Below are positions 48,128 through 61,053 of a stretch of 64,000 nucleotides of DNA, in pieces. Origin of the DNA: Clostridium omnivorum (GTDB taxonomy: Bacteria; Bacillota; Clostridia; Clostridiales; Clostridiaceae); assembly GCF_026012015.1 (NCBI RefSeq), contig NZ_BRXR01000001.1:124001-188000 (forward strand), given 5' to 3'. A program made the translations under genes and the position numbers. Under the pieces are notes generated by a model. The model made no database searches, was not told the origin of the DNA, and saw nothing but the letters and a program-made list of their open reading frames with translations. Position 1 is the stretch's first letter; each line of letters starts with the position of its first letter.

Positions 48128-48526
48128 CTAGTGTTTTGCCAAAATTCTCATCATTGATCTTCTGAGTTTTAGTTCAGCTCTTTTATTTTCGTGACCACTA
48201 CTTTTTTCCAAAATTTCTTCGGCTTTTTTCATAGATGCTTCAGCTCTTTCAATATCTATTTCTTCTGGCCATTCAGCAGTTTCACAGAGCATTTCGATTT
48301 CATTTTCTTTAACTTTTAGTACTCCACTAGAAGAAAAAACCTTTTTTTCATTGCTATTTTCTTCAATAAATGTTGTTACTGTAGGAATTAAGGAACAAAT
48401 CATAGCAACGTGATTTGGAAGTATGGAAATACGACCAAGTTCGTTTTCTGTCATTAGTTCTTTAATTTCTCCACTAAATAAAACTCTATCTGGTGTAAGT
48501 ATACTAAGCTTTAAAGTATCTTTCAT
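48128..48526 (-). CDS. atpC: ATP synthase epsilon subunit
   Basis: The epsilon subunit belongs to the central stalk and can inhibit ATP hydrolysis. The 132 residues contain the N-terminal beta sandwich (LSILTPDRVLFSGEIKELM, GRISILPNHVAMICSL) and the C-terminal helical hairpin (IDIERAEASMKKAEEIL). It is the last gene of the atpIBEFHAGDC operon, 15 bp after atpD, with an AGGGGAG site. Confidence 0.97.
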   Translation of the reverse strand: MKDTLKLSILTPDRVLFSGEIKELMTENELGRISILPNHVAMICSLIPTVTTFIEENSNEKKVFSSSGVLKVKENEIEMLCETAEWPEEIDIERAEASMKKAEEILEKSSGHENKRAELKLRRSMMRILAKH

Positions 48527-48541
48527 TTAAGATCTCCCCTT

Positions 48542-50036
<1,495 letters not shown>

Positions 50037-50039
50037 TCC

Positions 50040-50897
50040 TTACTTTTGTGCCTCTGCTCCGCCTACTATTTCTGAAATTTCTTGAGTTATGGCACCTTGT
50101 CTCATTCTATTATACTGCAACTTATATTTATCTAATAAGTCATTGGCATTTTTTGTTGCTCCATCCATTGCAGACATCCTAGTAGATTGCTCACTACTCT
50201 TAGAATGAATCATTAAATTTAATATCTTTTCTTTAATATAAATTGGAGCAGCATTATTTAAAATTGAATCTATGTCAGGTTCAAACTTTATATATTTTTC
50301 ATAGTTGTATTCATCTTCACTTTTTGTTCCAAGAGGAAGTAACTTTTCAAAAACCACTTCTTGCTTAACAGGAGAAATAAATCTAGTATACACTAAAATA
50401 ACTTCTCCAACTTCTCCATTTTCATAAAGCCCTAGAGCATCATTTGAAATATCTCTAGCTTCCTTAAGAGTTGGTAAATCTGAAATATCAACATACTTTT
50501 TATTTATATTAAATTTAAACCTTTCAAAATATGCAATACCTTTTTCCCCTGCTACATTTAGCAAGTAATTACCGTTTTGCACCTTCAATTGATCTATAGT
50601 TCTATTAACTATGTTACCGTTAAAGCCTCCACAGAGACCAGAATCTGAAGTAATTACTATATATAATTTTTTGCTGCTCTCGTTACCACTCTTGTAAATG
50701 TTATAACCTTCGTGGCTATCAACTAAATCTTTAATAATTCCTTCAAAAGAATCATAATAATTATTATTTATGTCTAGTTTTTCTCTGGACTTTCTTAATT
50801 TAGCGGTGGCAACAAGTCCCATGGCCTTAGTTATTTTTTTAGTATTAGTTACAGACTTAATTCTTCTTTTAATTCCTATAAGTCCTGACCCTGCCAT
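50040..50897 (-). CDS. atpG: ATP synthase gamma subunit
   Basis: Gamma is the rotating shaft of F1. The 285-residue protein has the two long coiled-coil helices at its ends: the N-terminal SGLIGIKRRIKSVTNTKKIT with KAMGLVATAKLRK, and the C-terminal EQSTRMSAMDGATKNANDLL through YNRMRQGAITQEISEIVGGA. Between them is the Rossmann-like domain with SDSGLCGGFNGNI. It lies 23 bp behind atpA. Confidence 0.98.
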   Translation of the reverse strand: MAGSGLIGIKRRIKSVTNTKKITKAMGLVATAKLRKSREKLDINNNYYDSFEGIIKDLVDSHEGYNIYKSGNESSKKLYIVITSDSGLCGGFNGNIVNRTIDQLKVQNGNYLLNVAGEKGIAYFERFKFNINKKYVDISDLPTLKEARDISNDALGLYENGEVGEVILVYTRFISPVKQEVVFEKLLPLGTKSEDEYNYEKYIKFEPDIDSILNNAAPIYIKEKILNLMIHSKSSEQSTRMSAMDGATKNANDLLDKYKLQYNRMRQGAITQEISEIVGGAEAQK

Positions 50898-50920
50898 ACC
50901 TTACCTCCCGCAGCGGTTTT

Positions 50921-52985
<2,065 letters not shown>

Positions 52986-52987
52986 AT

Positions 52988-53467
52988 TTAAATACCCACC
53001 TTAGCAATGAAATCCTCTATTAGTCTTCTATGCTGAGCTTCATCAATGGTAGTTTCAAGTGCTTTTGAAGATAACATAATAGCAAGCTCTATGGCCTGTG
53101 CTTTTATTTCTTCCTCAGCCTTTTGTTTTTCTCTTTCGGTTTCTTTTTTCGCCCTTTCCATTAACTGATCAGCTTCGCTTTTTGCATCACCTATAATATC
53201 TTCTGATACTTTTTCGGCTTTATGCTTGAATTCTTCTACTATGCCTTTACCTTCGCTTTTAGCATCCTTCAATTCCTTTTCTCTTTGAACTCTTAATAGT
53301 TCTGCTTTCTTTTCATCATCTTCGGATTTTTGAATTCTATCACTTATTTCATTTTCTCTGACTGTAATAACATTATTTACAGGCTTGAAAAGAAACTTAG
53401 TAACAATAAGAACTAAAATAATAAAGTTAATCATAGTAGCAACTACTGTCAAATAATTTATTTCCAT
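52988..53467 (-). CDS. atpF: ATP synthase b subunit
   Basis: This is the peripheral stalk subunit. Residues 4-28 form a single membrane helix ([22 protein letters not shown]). The remaining ~130 residues are a charged coiled coil reaching to F1 (for example [20 protein letters not shown]). It has 159 residues. It lies 54 bp after atpE, with a GC-rich stretch (CCCTGAAGGGGGGG) that could form a short hairpin in the gap. Confidence 0.97.
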   Translation of the reverse strand: MEINYLTVVATMINFIILVLIVTKFLFKPVNNVITVRENEISDRIQKSEDDEKKAELLRVQREKELKDAKSEGKGIVEEFKHKAEKVSEDIIGDAKSEADQLMERAKKETEREKQKAEEEIKAQAIELAIMLSSKALETTIDEAQHRRLIEDFIAKVGI

Positions 53468-53521
53468 CTACCTAAAAGCCCCCCCTTCAGGGTTAAATTT
53501 TTGGTGCGATTTGGCACTTAA

Positions 53522-53743
53522 TTAAAGCTTTGCTAACATTAAGAATGCTATAATAAATCCATAAACTGCAGTAGCTTCTGAGAACGCACTACCAAGTGCT
53601 AATAAAGTTGTTATTTTACCACTAGCTTCTGGTTGTCTAGCTACACTTTCAACAGCCTTTGAAGTTGCAAGACCTGTTCCAATTCCAGCTCCTATACCTA
53701 CTAGAACTGACATTCCTATACCTATTGCTATTATTCCTTGCAT
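53522..53743 (-). CDS. atpE: ATP synthase c subunit
   Basis: This 73-residue proteolipid forms the rotor ring. It has two membrane helices joined by the polar loop ARQPEA (residues 35-40). The ion-binding carboxylate is E56 in [10 protein letters not shown]. At the position of Gln32 in the sodium-type Ilyobacter ring there is T23 (GIGTG), and the residue after the carboxylate is A57 rather than serine. Both point to proton rather than sodium coupling. The ATG has AAGGAGG. Confidence 0.97.
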   Translation of the reverse strand: MQGIIAIGIGMSVLVGIGAGIGTGLATSKAVESVARQPEASGKITTLLALGSAFSEATAVYGFIIAFLMLAKL

Positions 53744-53869
53744 TTTAAAATCCTCCTTAAATTTAAAAAATATTAGTAATTTGAATATTAAATAATTGAG
53801 AAATTTTTTCTCATTATTGTTTATACTTTGTAAAAGTTGTTAAAAATATTAGTATTGAACAATTAATTA

Positions 53870-54553
53870 TTAATGCTCAGATATGATTTTAATATTAACC
53901 ATAGTAAGCATTGTGAATACTACCATTTGAATTCCACCATCAAATATATCAAAATATGCATGTACGGGAATTGGAATTCCAAGCTGTGCTACCCATCCTA
54001 TATGGTTTAATGAAGTATATACTAGGCTCATTACTGCAGCTCCAGCCATCATGTTACCAAATAATCTTAGGCTAAGGGATAACGGAAGCAGGAACCTTTC
54101 TAGTACATTTATAGGTGCTAAAAAAACAAAAGGCTTTCCATAGGCAGTAAAATAGTGTAGTAATCCATTCTTCTTAATTGCATAAGCTTGAATTATTATG
54201 AATGTTGTTAGAGCCATACCTAATGATACACTGTAATCAACAGTAGGAGGTTCAAATCCCACTAACCCTGTAAGATTCATTAGTAGTAAGAATAACCCTA
54301 AAGCTCCTATATAAGGTGCAAAAAACAAGTATTCTTTTCCCATTATTTCTTTAACAACACCATTAATGCTAGATACAAACATCTCAAGTACTGTTTGTCT
54401 TTTACCTGGCACTTTATTAAGATTTCTAGTTGATATAATGATCACTATTGTTATAATCAACATAATAACCCATTGGATTACTAAATTGATTGATACTCCA
54501 AAAACATGACCAAATAATGTTATATCAAACAATGAATGAGAAGCATTATCCAA
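53870..54553 (-). CDS. atpB: ATP synthase a subunit
   Basis: This membrane subunit forms the ion channels beside the c ring. The 227 residues contain about five to six helices. The essential arginine lies in LSLSLRLFGNMMAG, and the last helices include HAYFDIFDGGIQMVVFTMLT. The start is TTG behind GAGGAAGG. It lies 17 bp after atpI and 126 bp before atpE. Confidence 0.97.
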   Translation of the reverse strand: MDNASHSLFDITLFGHVFGVSINLVIQWVIMLIITIVIIISTRNLNKVPGKRQTVLEMFVSSINGVVKEIMGKEYLFFAPYIGALGLFLLLMNLTGLVGFEPPTVDYSVSLGMALTTFIIIQAYAIKKNGLLHYFTAYGKPFVFLAPINVLERFLLPLSLSLRLFGNMMAGAAVMSLVYTSLNHIGWVAQLGIPIPVHAYFDIFDGGIQMVVFTMLTMVNIKIISEH

Positions 54554-54570
54554 ATTATCACTTCCTTCCT

Positions 54571-54939
54571 CTACTTATTTCTAACACTAATTCCATATAG
54601 CACCAAAGAAATGAAATGAGAACAAAAGCCAAGCACATACGCAAGTACATTCATTCTATTGTACTTATAGATTATTATTGCTATCAAACATATAATAAAT
54701 ACTCTTAAAAAGCCTATTAATGAAGTAAATATATTATGTTTGAAATGCTCATTTGATAGCAAATGGTTTATTATAATACCATTTATATTATAGTTCAAAG
54801 CACCTACTAATAAGCCTAAAGTGCACATGATCCCATAATTTAATCCATAAACTATGGTTACAAGAATAAACAAAGCACTTCCTACAATCACATCAAATAG
54901 TGCTACTTTCTTGAGCATGTTTTTTACTTCACTATCCAA
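54571..54939 (-). CDS. atpI: ATP synthase subunit I (AtpI-like)
   Basis: A 122-residue membrane protein with four predicted helices (around residues 12-30, 35-55, 70-90 and 97-117), the usual first gene of atp operons. AtpI-type proteins help c-ring assembly or magnesium supply but are often dispensable. The start is TTG behind GGAGG. The assignment rests mostly on topology and position, because the family is poorly conserved. Confidence 0.85.
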   Translation of the reverse strand: MDSEVKNMLKKVALFDVIVGSALFILVTIVYGLNYGIMCTLGLLVGALNYNINGIIINHLLSNEHFKHNIFTSLIGFLRVFIICLIAIIIYKYNRMNVLAYVLGFCSHFISLVLYGISVRNK

Positions 54940-54976
54940 TTTTAAAATTCCTCCATTATATACCTACATAGGAAAT

Positions 54977-55004
54977 ATTATATACGGTAATAATTATAAA
55001 TCAA
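54977..55004 (-). promoter_or_regulatory. Candidate sigma-A promoter of the atp operon
   Basis: TTGATT (55004-54999), a 16-bp spacer and TATAAT (54982-54977) on the minus strand, about 40 bp before the atpI start. The region is AT-rich, so alternatives exist. Confidence 0.6.
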
Positions 55005-55513
55005 GCTCATATTTTCGCTAATTTAGTCGTTTTTTATCACAAAATTCATATAATCATAATGTAATCTTTTCATTAGGTTAGTTTGGTGGTTATTAAGCTA
55101 AAATATACTAGGTAACTTACCATTATACCATTATAATATAATATTTTGTTAAATATCTCTGATGCACTGATACATTTTATAACATAAATTTTTAATTTTA
55201 AAATTAAATAGAACAGTCTATTTTGATGATAGAAAAAGATAAGTATATCTTTTATTGAATATTTGAGTATTTTTAACTCAATAACGTCTAAATTTCTACA
55301 ATTTTGAATTCTTGCACTTTCTAAACGTTTCCACTATATATTTTTGTAAAATTATTTTTTGTTATACGCAATAAATTATTCATATAAGAATTTTCTGATT
55401 AACTGAATAATTAAATTACCTTTGGACAGTATTTAAATGGAATATTTTTCATAAATAAAAAATAAAATTGCAATATAAACTTATTAATTTAAATTTAACA
55501 TGGGAGGAATTTC
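55005..55513. other. Gene-free AT-rich region upstream of atpI
   Basis: This stretch between the divergent atpI and TPR genes has no frame with a ribosome binding site and coding character. It contains a TTTTAATTTTAAAATTAAA inverted repeat near 55189-55207 and long A/T runs. I see no riboswitch, tRNA or repeat element. The AGGAGG of the TPR gene is at its right end. Confidence 0.55.
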
Positions 55514-55870
55514 ATGAGTTACTTTCAGAAAGCAAATGAGCTTTATAATACCAAAGACTATAAAAGAGCTATTGCTATGTATCAAAAGGCAATTGAAACT
55601 AAAGAAAATGAAGCAGCTGCCTTTTATAATGCTGCAGTATGTTTTATTAAACTAAGCCAATATGATAAAGCTATATCACTATTAAAATCTGCAATTTCTA
55701 AGAAAAAAGAGAGCAGATACTTTTTTAATCTTGGATACTGTTATACTATGATGAAAAACAATAAAAAAGCATTAATATATTTTAATACCGCTTGGGCGTT
55801 AGACAACTCCGATAAAGATTGTGAAAAAGCAATAAACCTAATTGTAAGTAATTATAAAAATGGTGCTTAA
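55514..55870 (+). CDS. Small TPR-repeat protein
   Basis: The 118-residue protein consists of about three tetratricopeptide repeats: residues 4-35 (ANELYNTKDYKRAIAMYQKA), 38-70 (AAAFYNAAVCFIKLSQYDKAI) and 72-104 (SRYFFNLGYCYTMMKNNKKAL). Such repeats mediate protein-protein contacts; the partner is unknown. No signal peptide is present. The ATG follows GGGAGGA. It stands alone, and its stop codon lies in a hairpin shared with the next gene. Confidence 0.85.
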   Translation: MSYFQKANELYNTKDYKRAIAMYQKAIETKENEAAAFYNAAVCFIKLSQYDKAISLLKSAISKKKESRYFFNLGYCYTMMKNNKKALIYFNTAWALDNSDKDCEKAINLIVSNYKNGA

Positions 55871-55893
55871 GCATTAATAAGTTTAAGCACCAT
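55860..55893 (-). terminator. Terminator of the deacetylase gene
   Basis: An 11-bp perfect stem (ATGGTGCTTAA, arms 55883-55893 and 55860-55870) followed on the minus strand by TTTTTATAATT. The stem includes the end of the converging TPR gene. Confidence 0.78.
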
Positions 55894-55896
55894 CTA

Positions 55897-56820
55897 TTAC
55901 AATGTTCTAAATTCATATCCAAGGCTTTTTAGATATTCAATGATTTGAGGTAAAGCCTGAATTGTTGTGGTTTTTCCAGGAGCATCATGCATTAAAACAA
56001 CTACATGTTCTTGATTTCCTACTGTGGTTTTAAGCCTAACTAAAAGCTTGTCCACTGGTACTAAAGTAGCTTCTGCATCACCATTTAATGCATTCCAATC
56101 TACATAATGATATCCGGCCTTTTCAACTGCTTCTCTATATGGAGCCCTTTTGTCGCCAAAAGAACCACCTGGAAATCTAATAATTTTTGTTGTGTATCCA
56201 TCTAATATACTAGCTATTATTTCATTATTCTTATTTAAATCATCCAAAAAATTCTTCGGATCTGCATATATATATTTATAATCGTGGGAATAAGTATGGT
56301 TTCCTATTGAATGTCCCTCAGCCTTTTCTCTTTTTAACATTTCCTTATTTTCATTAGCCATTTTACCTATTACAAAAAATGTAGCCTTAATGTTGTACTT
56401 CTTTAACGTATCTAGAATTAGCGGAGTATTAGCTGATGGTCCATCATCAAAAGTTAAATATGCAGCTTTTTTCCCATCTTTATTGAATGGGTTTATAAAT
56501 GAAGCCTGTACATTATTTTGTGGTGGATTATCATTCTTTGTTTCCTTAGCATTACTTATATTTTCGTTTTTCTGTACTAAATTATTTGAAGTAGTTTTTA
56601 CATTTTCTTGATTTTCTATCTTTGGCTTTTCATTTGAATTTGTCTTAATTTCAACTTTTTTAGGCACATTAGCAGCGCTTACTACTACATTATTTTTATT
56701 TGAAAATTTGTTGCTAATAATATATGATAAACTAACCACTATAGCTAAAAAAATAATTCCGTATATTAACGCTTTTTTTGTGTTTGTTCTCCTAAAAATG
56801 CTAGTTCTTTTTTTTGACAT
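55897..56820 (-). CDS. Peptidoglycan/polysaccharide deacetylase, membrane-anchored
   Basis: The 307-residue protein has a basic N-terminus, one membrane anchor (residues ~20-40), a ~75-residue low-complexity N/K-rich linker, and a canonical NodB domain. Motif 1 is TFDDGPS with both aspartates, motif 2 is NHTYSHDY with the metal histidines, motif 3 is RFPGGSFG, and LMHDAP is late. It probably removes acetyl groups from cell-wall N-acetylglucosamine outside the membrane. The ATG at 56820 is behind GAGGTGG; the GTG in that site would add three residues. Confidence 0.9.
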   Translation of the reverse strand: MSKKRTSIFRRTNTKKALIYGIIFLAIVVSLSYIISNKFSNKNNVVVSAANVPKKVEIKTNSNEKPKIENQENVKTTSNNLVQKNENISNAKETKNDNPPQNNVQASFINPFNKDGKKAAYLTFDDGPSANTPLILDTLKKYNIKATFFVIGKMANENKEMLKREKAEGHSIGNHTYSHDYKYIYADPKNFLDDLNKNNEIIASILDGYTTKIIRFPGGSFGDKRAPYREAVEKAGYHYVDWNALNGDAEATLVPVDKLLVRLKTTVGNQEHVVVLMHDAPGKTTTIQALPQIIEYLKSLGYEFRTL

Positions 56821-56908
56821 AAATTCCACCTCTGTAGTTACTATACTCCTATTATAAACTATAATGGAAGAAAAAGCATCTAACTTTTACAATGTTTTTA
56901 TATTTAAA

Positions 56909-58078
56909 TTACCACTCTCCCGCAATTTTTGCATTTCTATGGTCCATGTCAAATCTTCTGCTATTAAAATAGTTACCTCCCTTATAAAAAGTTGTATCTA
57001 CATTAATCCATCTGGACTCTTCTTGTATATAAACTTGATTCCAAGCGTGACTAACCCAGCTTACGCCATTAAACCCTTCTCCAGTTATAATTCTTACTTT
57101 TAAGCCATTTGCTCTACACATTGCTACATAAAGGCAAGAGTAATCAAAGCAAATTCCTTTTCTTGTATTAAAAGTTGGTATTGCCCCTGATTTTATGTTA
57201 AAATCATTATTTAAGACCTGCTCCGCTTTATCATGATCATAATCTACATTGCTTCCAACCCAATTATAAATAATTTTTGCTTTTCCTTTACCTGAAGTTT
57301 CTCCTGCAGTTAATTCCCTTGCCAAATTATCAATTTTGCTGTTAGACTTTACTCCTTCGTCCAGAGTTATTCCATTATAATATACTATAACTCTCTTTCC
57401 GTTACTTTCATTCTTTGGGTCAGAAACATCTACTTCCTTAACTACAACTTTAAAAGAATTATTTATAATATTTGGTAATTGTTTTGCAATCTTTGAATTT
57501 GAAACAGGAATAACAACTTCTTTACAAAGGTAATTGTATAAGGTCGATGTTTCTAAATATTGTGATATCCCTATATTAATATTTAGTATTGATATTGCAT
57601 TCAGTAAAAAAGTTGCAAATAGAATATAGCATATAGACTTAGGAACCCTAAAAATAGCACCAATAAGTCTTTTACTAAAATCGCTTCTATGCTCTAAAAC
57701 ATTTTCTATATTATCTGCTAGCGGATAAAATGTAAATCTATTGACAAAATCCAATGCCAGACTTAAAAGCTTATAGAATAATAGAATTATAAGTGGTATT
57801 ATTATAGCGTATGTCATAATTGGATTACTATCAAAATAATCCATTAGATTTTTAGGTGAAATATTAACAATATACTTATATAAAAAACTATCATGCTGTA
57901 CAAATACTCTCCTATAAAAATAAATTCCTATAAATATGGCTGCAATAAATGATACATTACTACTCAATTCTTGAATTCCTTGCTTTAAATTATTAGAAGA
58001 AAACTTTACAATGAATCCTTTTAATACAGGTAAAATTAAAAGTAGCAATAATATCAGTGTAATTGGATTTATCCTCAA
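56909..58078 (-). CDS. Membrane protein with transglutaminase-like domain
   Basis: The ~389-residue protein has an N-terminal membrane part (about five helices within residues 1-180) and a C-terminal transglutaminase/protease-like domain facing outside. The Cys-His-Asp triad is visible: GICFDYSC, SHAWNQVY and NVDTTFYKG. Such proteins may process or cross-link cell-surface proteins, but no substrate is known. The TTG at 58078 is six bases behind GAGGTG; the GTG at 58087 lies inside the site. The gene follows the yhaN-like gene in the same direction. Confidence 0.85.
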   Translation of the reverse strand: MRINPITLILLLLLILPVLKGFIVKFSSNNLKQGIQELSSNVSFIAAIFIGIYFYRRVFVQHDSFLYKYIVNISPKNLMDYFDSNPIMTYAIIIPLIILLFYKLLSLALDFVNRFTFYPLADNIENVLEHRSDFSKRLIGAIFRVPKSICYILFATFLLNAISILNINIGISQYLETSTLYNYLCKEVVIPVSNSKIAKQLPNIINNSFKVVVKEVDVSDPKNESNGKRVIVYYNGITLDEGVKSNSKIDNLARELTAGETSGKGKAKIIYNWVGSNVDYDHDKAEQVLNNDFNIKSGAIPTFNTRKGICFDYSCLYVAMCRANGLKVRIITGEGFNGVSWVSHAWNQVYIQEESRWINVDTTFYKGGNYFNSRRFDMDHRNAKIAGEW

Positions 58079-58136
58079 GAATCTCACCTCTTTAAATCTA
58101 TAAATATATATTATTTTTTAATATAAGTATAATTTA

Positions 58137-61052
58137 TTACTTATTCGATAAATATTCAATTAGTTTATTTGCGTCAGAAGAGGAAATTTTTCCTTTTTCA
58201 AGTTTATAATACTGAGCATTTGCATTGCATTTCATAATATTTGTTATCATCTGAGGATGACAAGTTAAAACGAAAATTTGATTAGTTTTTGAAAGTCTAT
58301 CAAGAATTTTCATTACTTTATCTACATGCGGACTATCAAAATTAACAAATGGATCATCTAAAATTACAGGCAATGCAGTCCTTATTTCCTTTAGCTTAGA
58401 AAGCCTAACAGATAAGAAAAGCTGTTCTGCTGTTCCTCTACTTAAAAAGTCTGTTGATGATTCTATATTATCATCTTCAAGAGCAACTGCATAATCATTT
58501 TTAGTGATATCCTCAACTGGCATTATATTTACATATTCACCATTTGTAATTTCTTCAAACATTTCACTAGCACCTTTTAGCATAGTTTCCTTAGCGTTTT
58601 CTATAAAATTTTCTTGTACTCTATCTAATATATAAGCAGCAACATTATTTACTGCATATCTTTCAGCCAATATTTTTAATTCTGCTCTAGCTTGATCAAT
58701 TTCCCTTTGTGCCATTTCTAATTTAGCTACTGTTGAGAGCCTTTTTATTTCCTCTCTCAGATATTGTCTTTTATCCTTTTCACTATCGAGTCTTAACTGA
58801 ATTTCTTCAACCTTTATTCGAGCAGCTTCATAATCGCTCTGCAGCAGCTCTTTTGAACTTACTTCATTATATATTTTATTTATTAGTGTAGTATTTTCCA
58901 CTGCCTCATCCGAGTTAAAATAGTAACTGTTCAATGCCATCCTTGCTTTATCTGTGCCAAAACTTTGATGTATTTCCCTTGTTATTATACTTAGCTTTCC
59001 TTTAGCCTCTATATATTTTATAAACATCTTGTATCCGTATATAAAGTTATCCAGCATAGTAACTATATCATCATCAAAGTTTTTTGAGCATAATATATTT
59101 TTTATAATGCTCTCTAAGCTTTGTTTTTCATTTAATATGTGGTCATACTTTTCTAAAAACTTGCAATCATCAATTAATTTTTCTATATCCGAGAGAAAAT
59201 ATTGGTTATATTCCATATATCTATAGTCCATATACTCCAATTCTTTATCCAATAAACCCTTCTTATTGGGTTTATCATCTTTACTTAAAATATTATCAAA
59301 CTCCATACCTTTTAAATACTGCAAATTTAATACAATTGCCTCCATGGATTTAAACTCGTTTACCATTTCCTCTTGCAACTCTGCTAACTTTTTTCCTCTC
59401 TGAGACAAAATAACTATATCTTTTTTTAAAGATTGTATATTTTTAAGGTAGTCCCTTAACCCCTCTAAAGAAATATCTTCTTTCAGTTGAAGTTGTTTTG
59501 TATAGTAACATATCTCTTCATTAACTCTATCAAATTCAGTATCGATTTTTGATAACTTTAAATTCTTACTTTCTCTTACAATATTTAATTCTTTTAGTTC
59601 ATTGATAAGCACTCTATTCTTTGCTTCATTTCCATTACTTGAAATATACCTTATAACCATATATAAGGCCGTACTTACAACCCCTACTAGACTAATGCTA
59701 AGTCCAGCTACACTATTAACTATACTTAAAAGTATACCTATCAATGCAATTCCTAAAGAAATTAATAGATACTTTTTTATAAAATCACCATTATTATTAA
59801 GCTTTATATCCTTAACTTGCTTTTCTAAAATAGTTCTTTTAAAATTAATATCTTCAATTTCGCTATCAAGCTGTTTTATTTCGTTACTTAATGAGTTATA
59901 CATAGTAGACAATTTTAGAAGCTTATCCTGAGATAAATCATCACATTTTATATTTAATACACTATTTAGGTTTCCCTTGAATTCTTCATTAACAAGATTG
60001 CATTCACTTATAATTTTATTTTTTTCTTCCTCATATAACTCCTTAAGACTAAAATATTTTTGTAGTTTTTCTTTTACTCCTGGAAGTCTTTTTTCATAAT
60101 TAAATATCTTATCGCTAACTTTTCTTAAAATGTCCGCCGCTGATATATCCTCTAAAATATTAGATTTGAAATAGTATACAACTTCATTGTATTTTTCTTT
60201 TATATTATAGTATCTATCTCTTAAATTTTCTAAACCTTCAACCGAATATGTTTTGTTAATTTTACAAAATTCTTCAGTATTATACTTCTTTAATTCGTCC
60301 ACTTCTTCCTGTAATTCTATCTTAATTTGGTACTTATCAATACTGCTTTTTATTATATCTAAAAGAAATAGCTTATTTTCCCAAGTTTCTAATTCCATAG
60401 TTTCATTAATTATATTCTGCTCAGTTACTTCTAAATCCTTAACTTTTTCATAATATAAATTAATTTTTCGTTTTTCTTCCTGCTTTATCTTTATAGAATC
60501 GATAATTTTCTGATTATAAGGTTTAAATAGTTTAGTATTAACACTTCCATTTTTCCCCCCAATTTTTTCTGCATCTTTTTTTAATTCAGTAGTAATAGAC
60601 GGAATTTGGACTATCTCTTCAAAGCCTGCCCCCATAAGTACAGTACGTAATCTTTCAGCCTCCTTTGAATTTACCTTTTGAAGTTCATCTAAGGTAATAG
60701 TAAAAAGCTGGCTATATGTATAGAAATCTATATTACCATAGAGTTCATTTATAGTAGTTTCACTGAAATTATTAAGCGCTGTAACCTTTGGTTCGCTGTA
60801 TCCTTGCAACCTAACATTATATTTACACCCGTCTTCATTAAGAATATCTGAATCTATCATATATTGTACAGTAGGTTTAGGTAACTTAGAACCATTTGGT
60901 ATACCATAGCCTAAATATCTTAATATTTCGAGAAAAGTGGACTTTCCGGCCCTATTGAAGCCACCAATTACAATTATATCTGAATTTAAATTATCCAAAG
61001 TTTGATTTTTGAACACTCCAAAATCCCCTATATAAAGCCTTTTAATTCTCAA
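58137..61052 (-). CDS. YhaN-like AAA ATPase (SbcC/Rad50 type)
   Basis: The ~971-residue protein is an SMC/Rad50-type ATPase. Walker A is GGFNRAGKST (residues ~30-39). Long coiled coils extend over ~180-800. A signature-like SRGTAEQLFLSVRLSKL and Walker B PVILDDPFVNFD are near the end. Unusually for SbcC but as in B. subtilis YhaN, two hydrophobic helices (~428-469) sit in the middle, suggesting membrane attachment. It should act with the exonuclease encoded just upstream in DNA end processing. The TTG at 61052 starts 1 bp after that gene's stop; a GTG in the ribosome binding site would give three more residues. Confidence 0.88.
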   Translation of the reverse strand: MRIKRLYIGDFGVFKNQTLDNLNSDIIVIGGFNRAGKSTFLEILRYLGYGIPNGSKLPKPTVQYMIDSDILNEDGCKYNVRLQGYSEPKVTALNNFSETTINELYGNIDFYTYSQLFTITLDELQKVNSKEAERLRTVLMGAGFEEIVQIPSITTELKKDAEKIGGKNGSVNTKLFKPYNQKIIDSIKIKQEEKRKINLYYEKVKDLEVTEQNIINETMELETWENKLFLLDIIKSSIDKYQIKIELQEEVDELKKYNTEEFCKINKTYSVEGLENLRDRYYNIKEKYNEVVYYFKSNILEDISAADILRKVSDKIFNYEKRLPGVKEKLQKYFSLKELYEEEKNKIISECNLVNEEFKGNLNSVLNIKCDDLSQDKLLKLSTMYNSLSNEIKQLDSEIEDINFKRTILEKQVKDIKLNNNGDFIKKYLLISLGIALIGILLSIVNSVAGLSISLVGVVSTALYMVIRYISSNGNEAKNRVLINELKELNIVRESKNLKLSKIDTEFDRVNEEICYYTKQLQLKEDISLEGLRDYLKNIQSLKKDIVILSQRGKKLAELQEEMVNEFKSMEAIVLNLQYLKGMEFDNILSKDDKPNKKGLLDKELEYMDYRYMEYNQYFLSDIEKLIDDCKFLEKYDHILNEKQSLESIIKNILCSKNFDDDIVTMLDNFIYGYKMFIKYIEAKGKLSIITREIHQSFGTDKARMALNSYYFNSDEAVENTTLINKIYNEVSSKELLQSDYEAARIKVEEIQLRLDSEKDKRQYLREEIKRLSTVAKLEMAQREIDQARAELKILAERYAVNNVAAYILDRVQENFIENAKETMLKGASEMFEEITNGEYVNIMPVEDITKNDYAVALEDDNIESSTDFLSRGTAEQLFLSVRLSKLKEIRTALPVILDDPFVNFDSPHVDKVMKILDRLSKTNQIFVLTCHPQMITNIMKCNANAQYYKLEKGKISSSDANKLIEYLSNK

Positions 61053-61053
61053 A

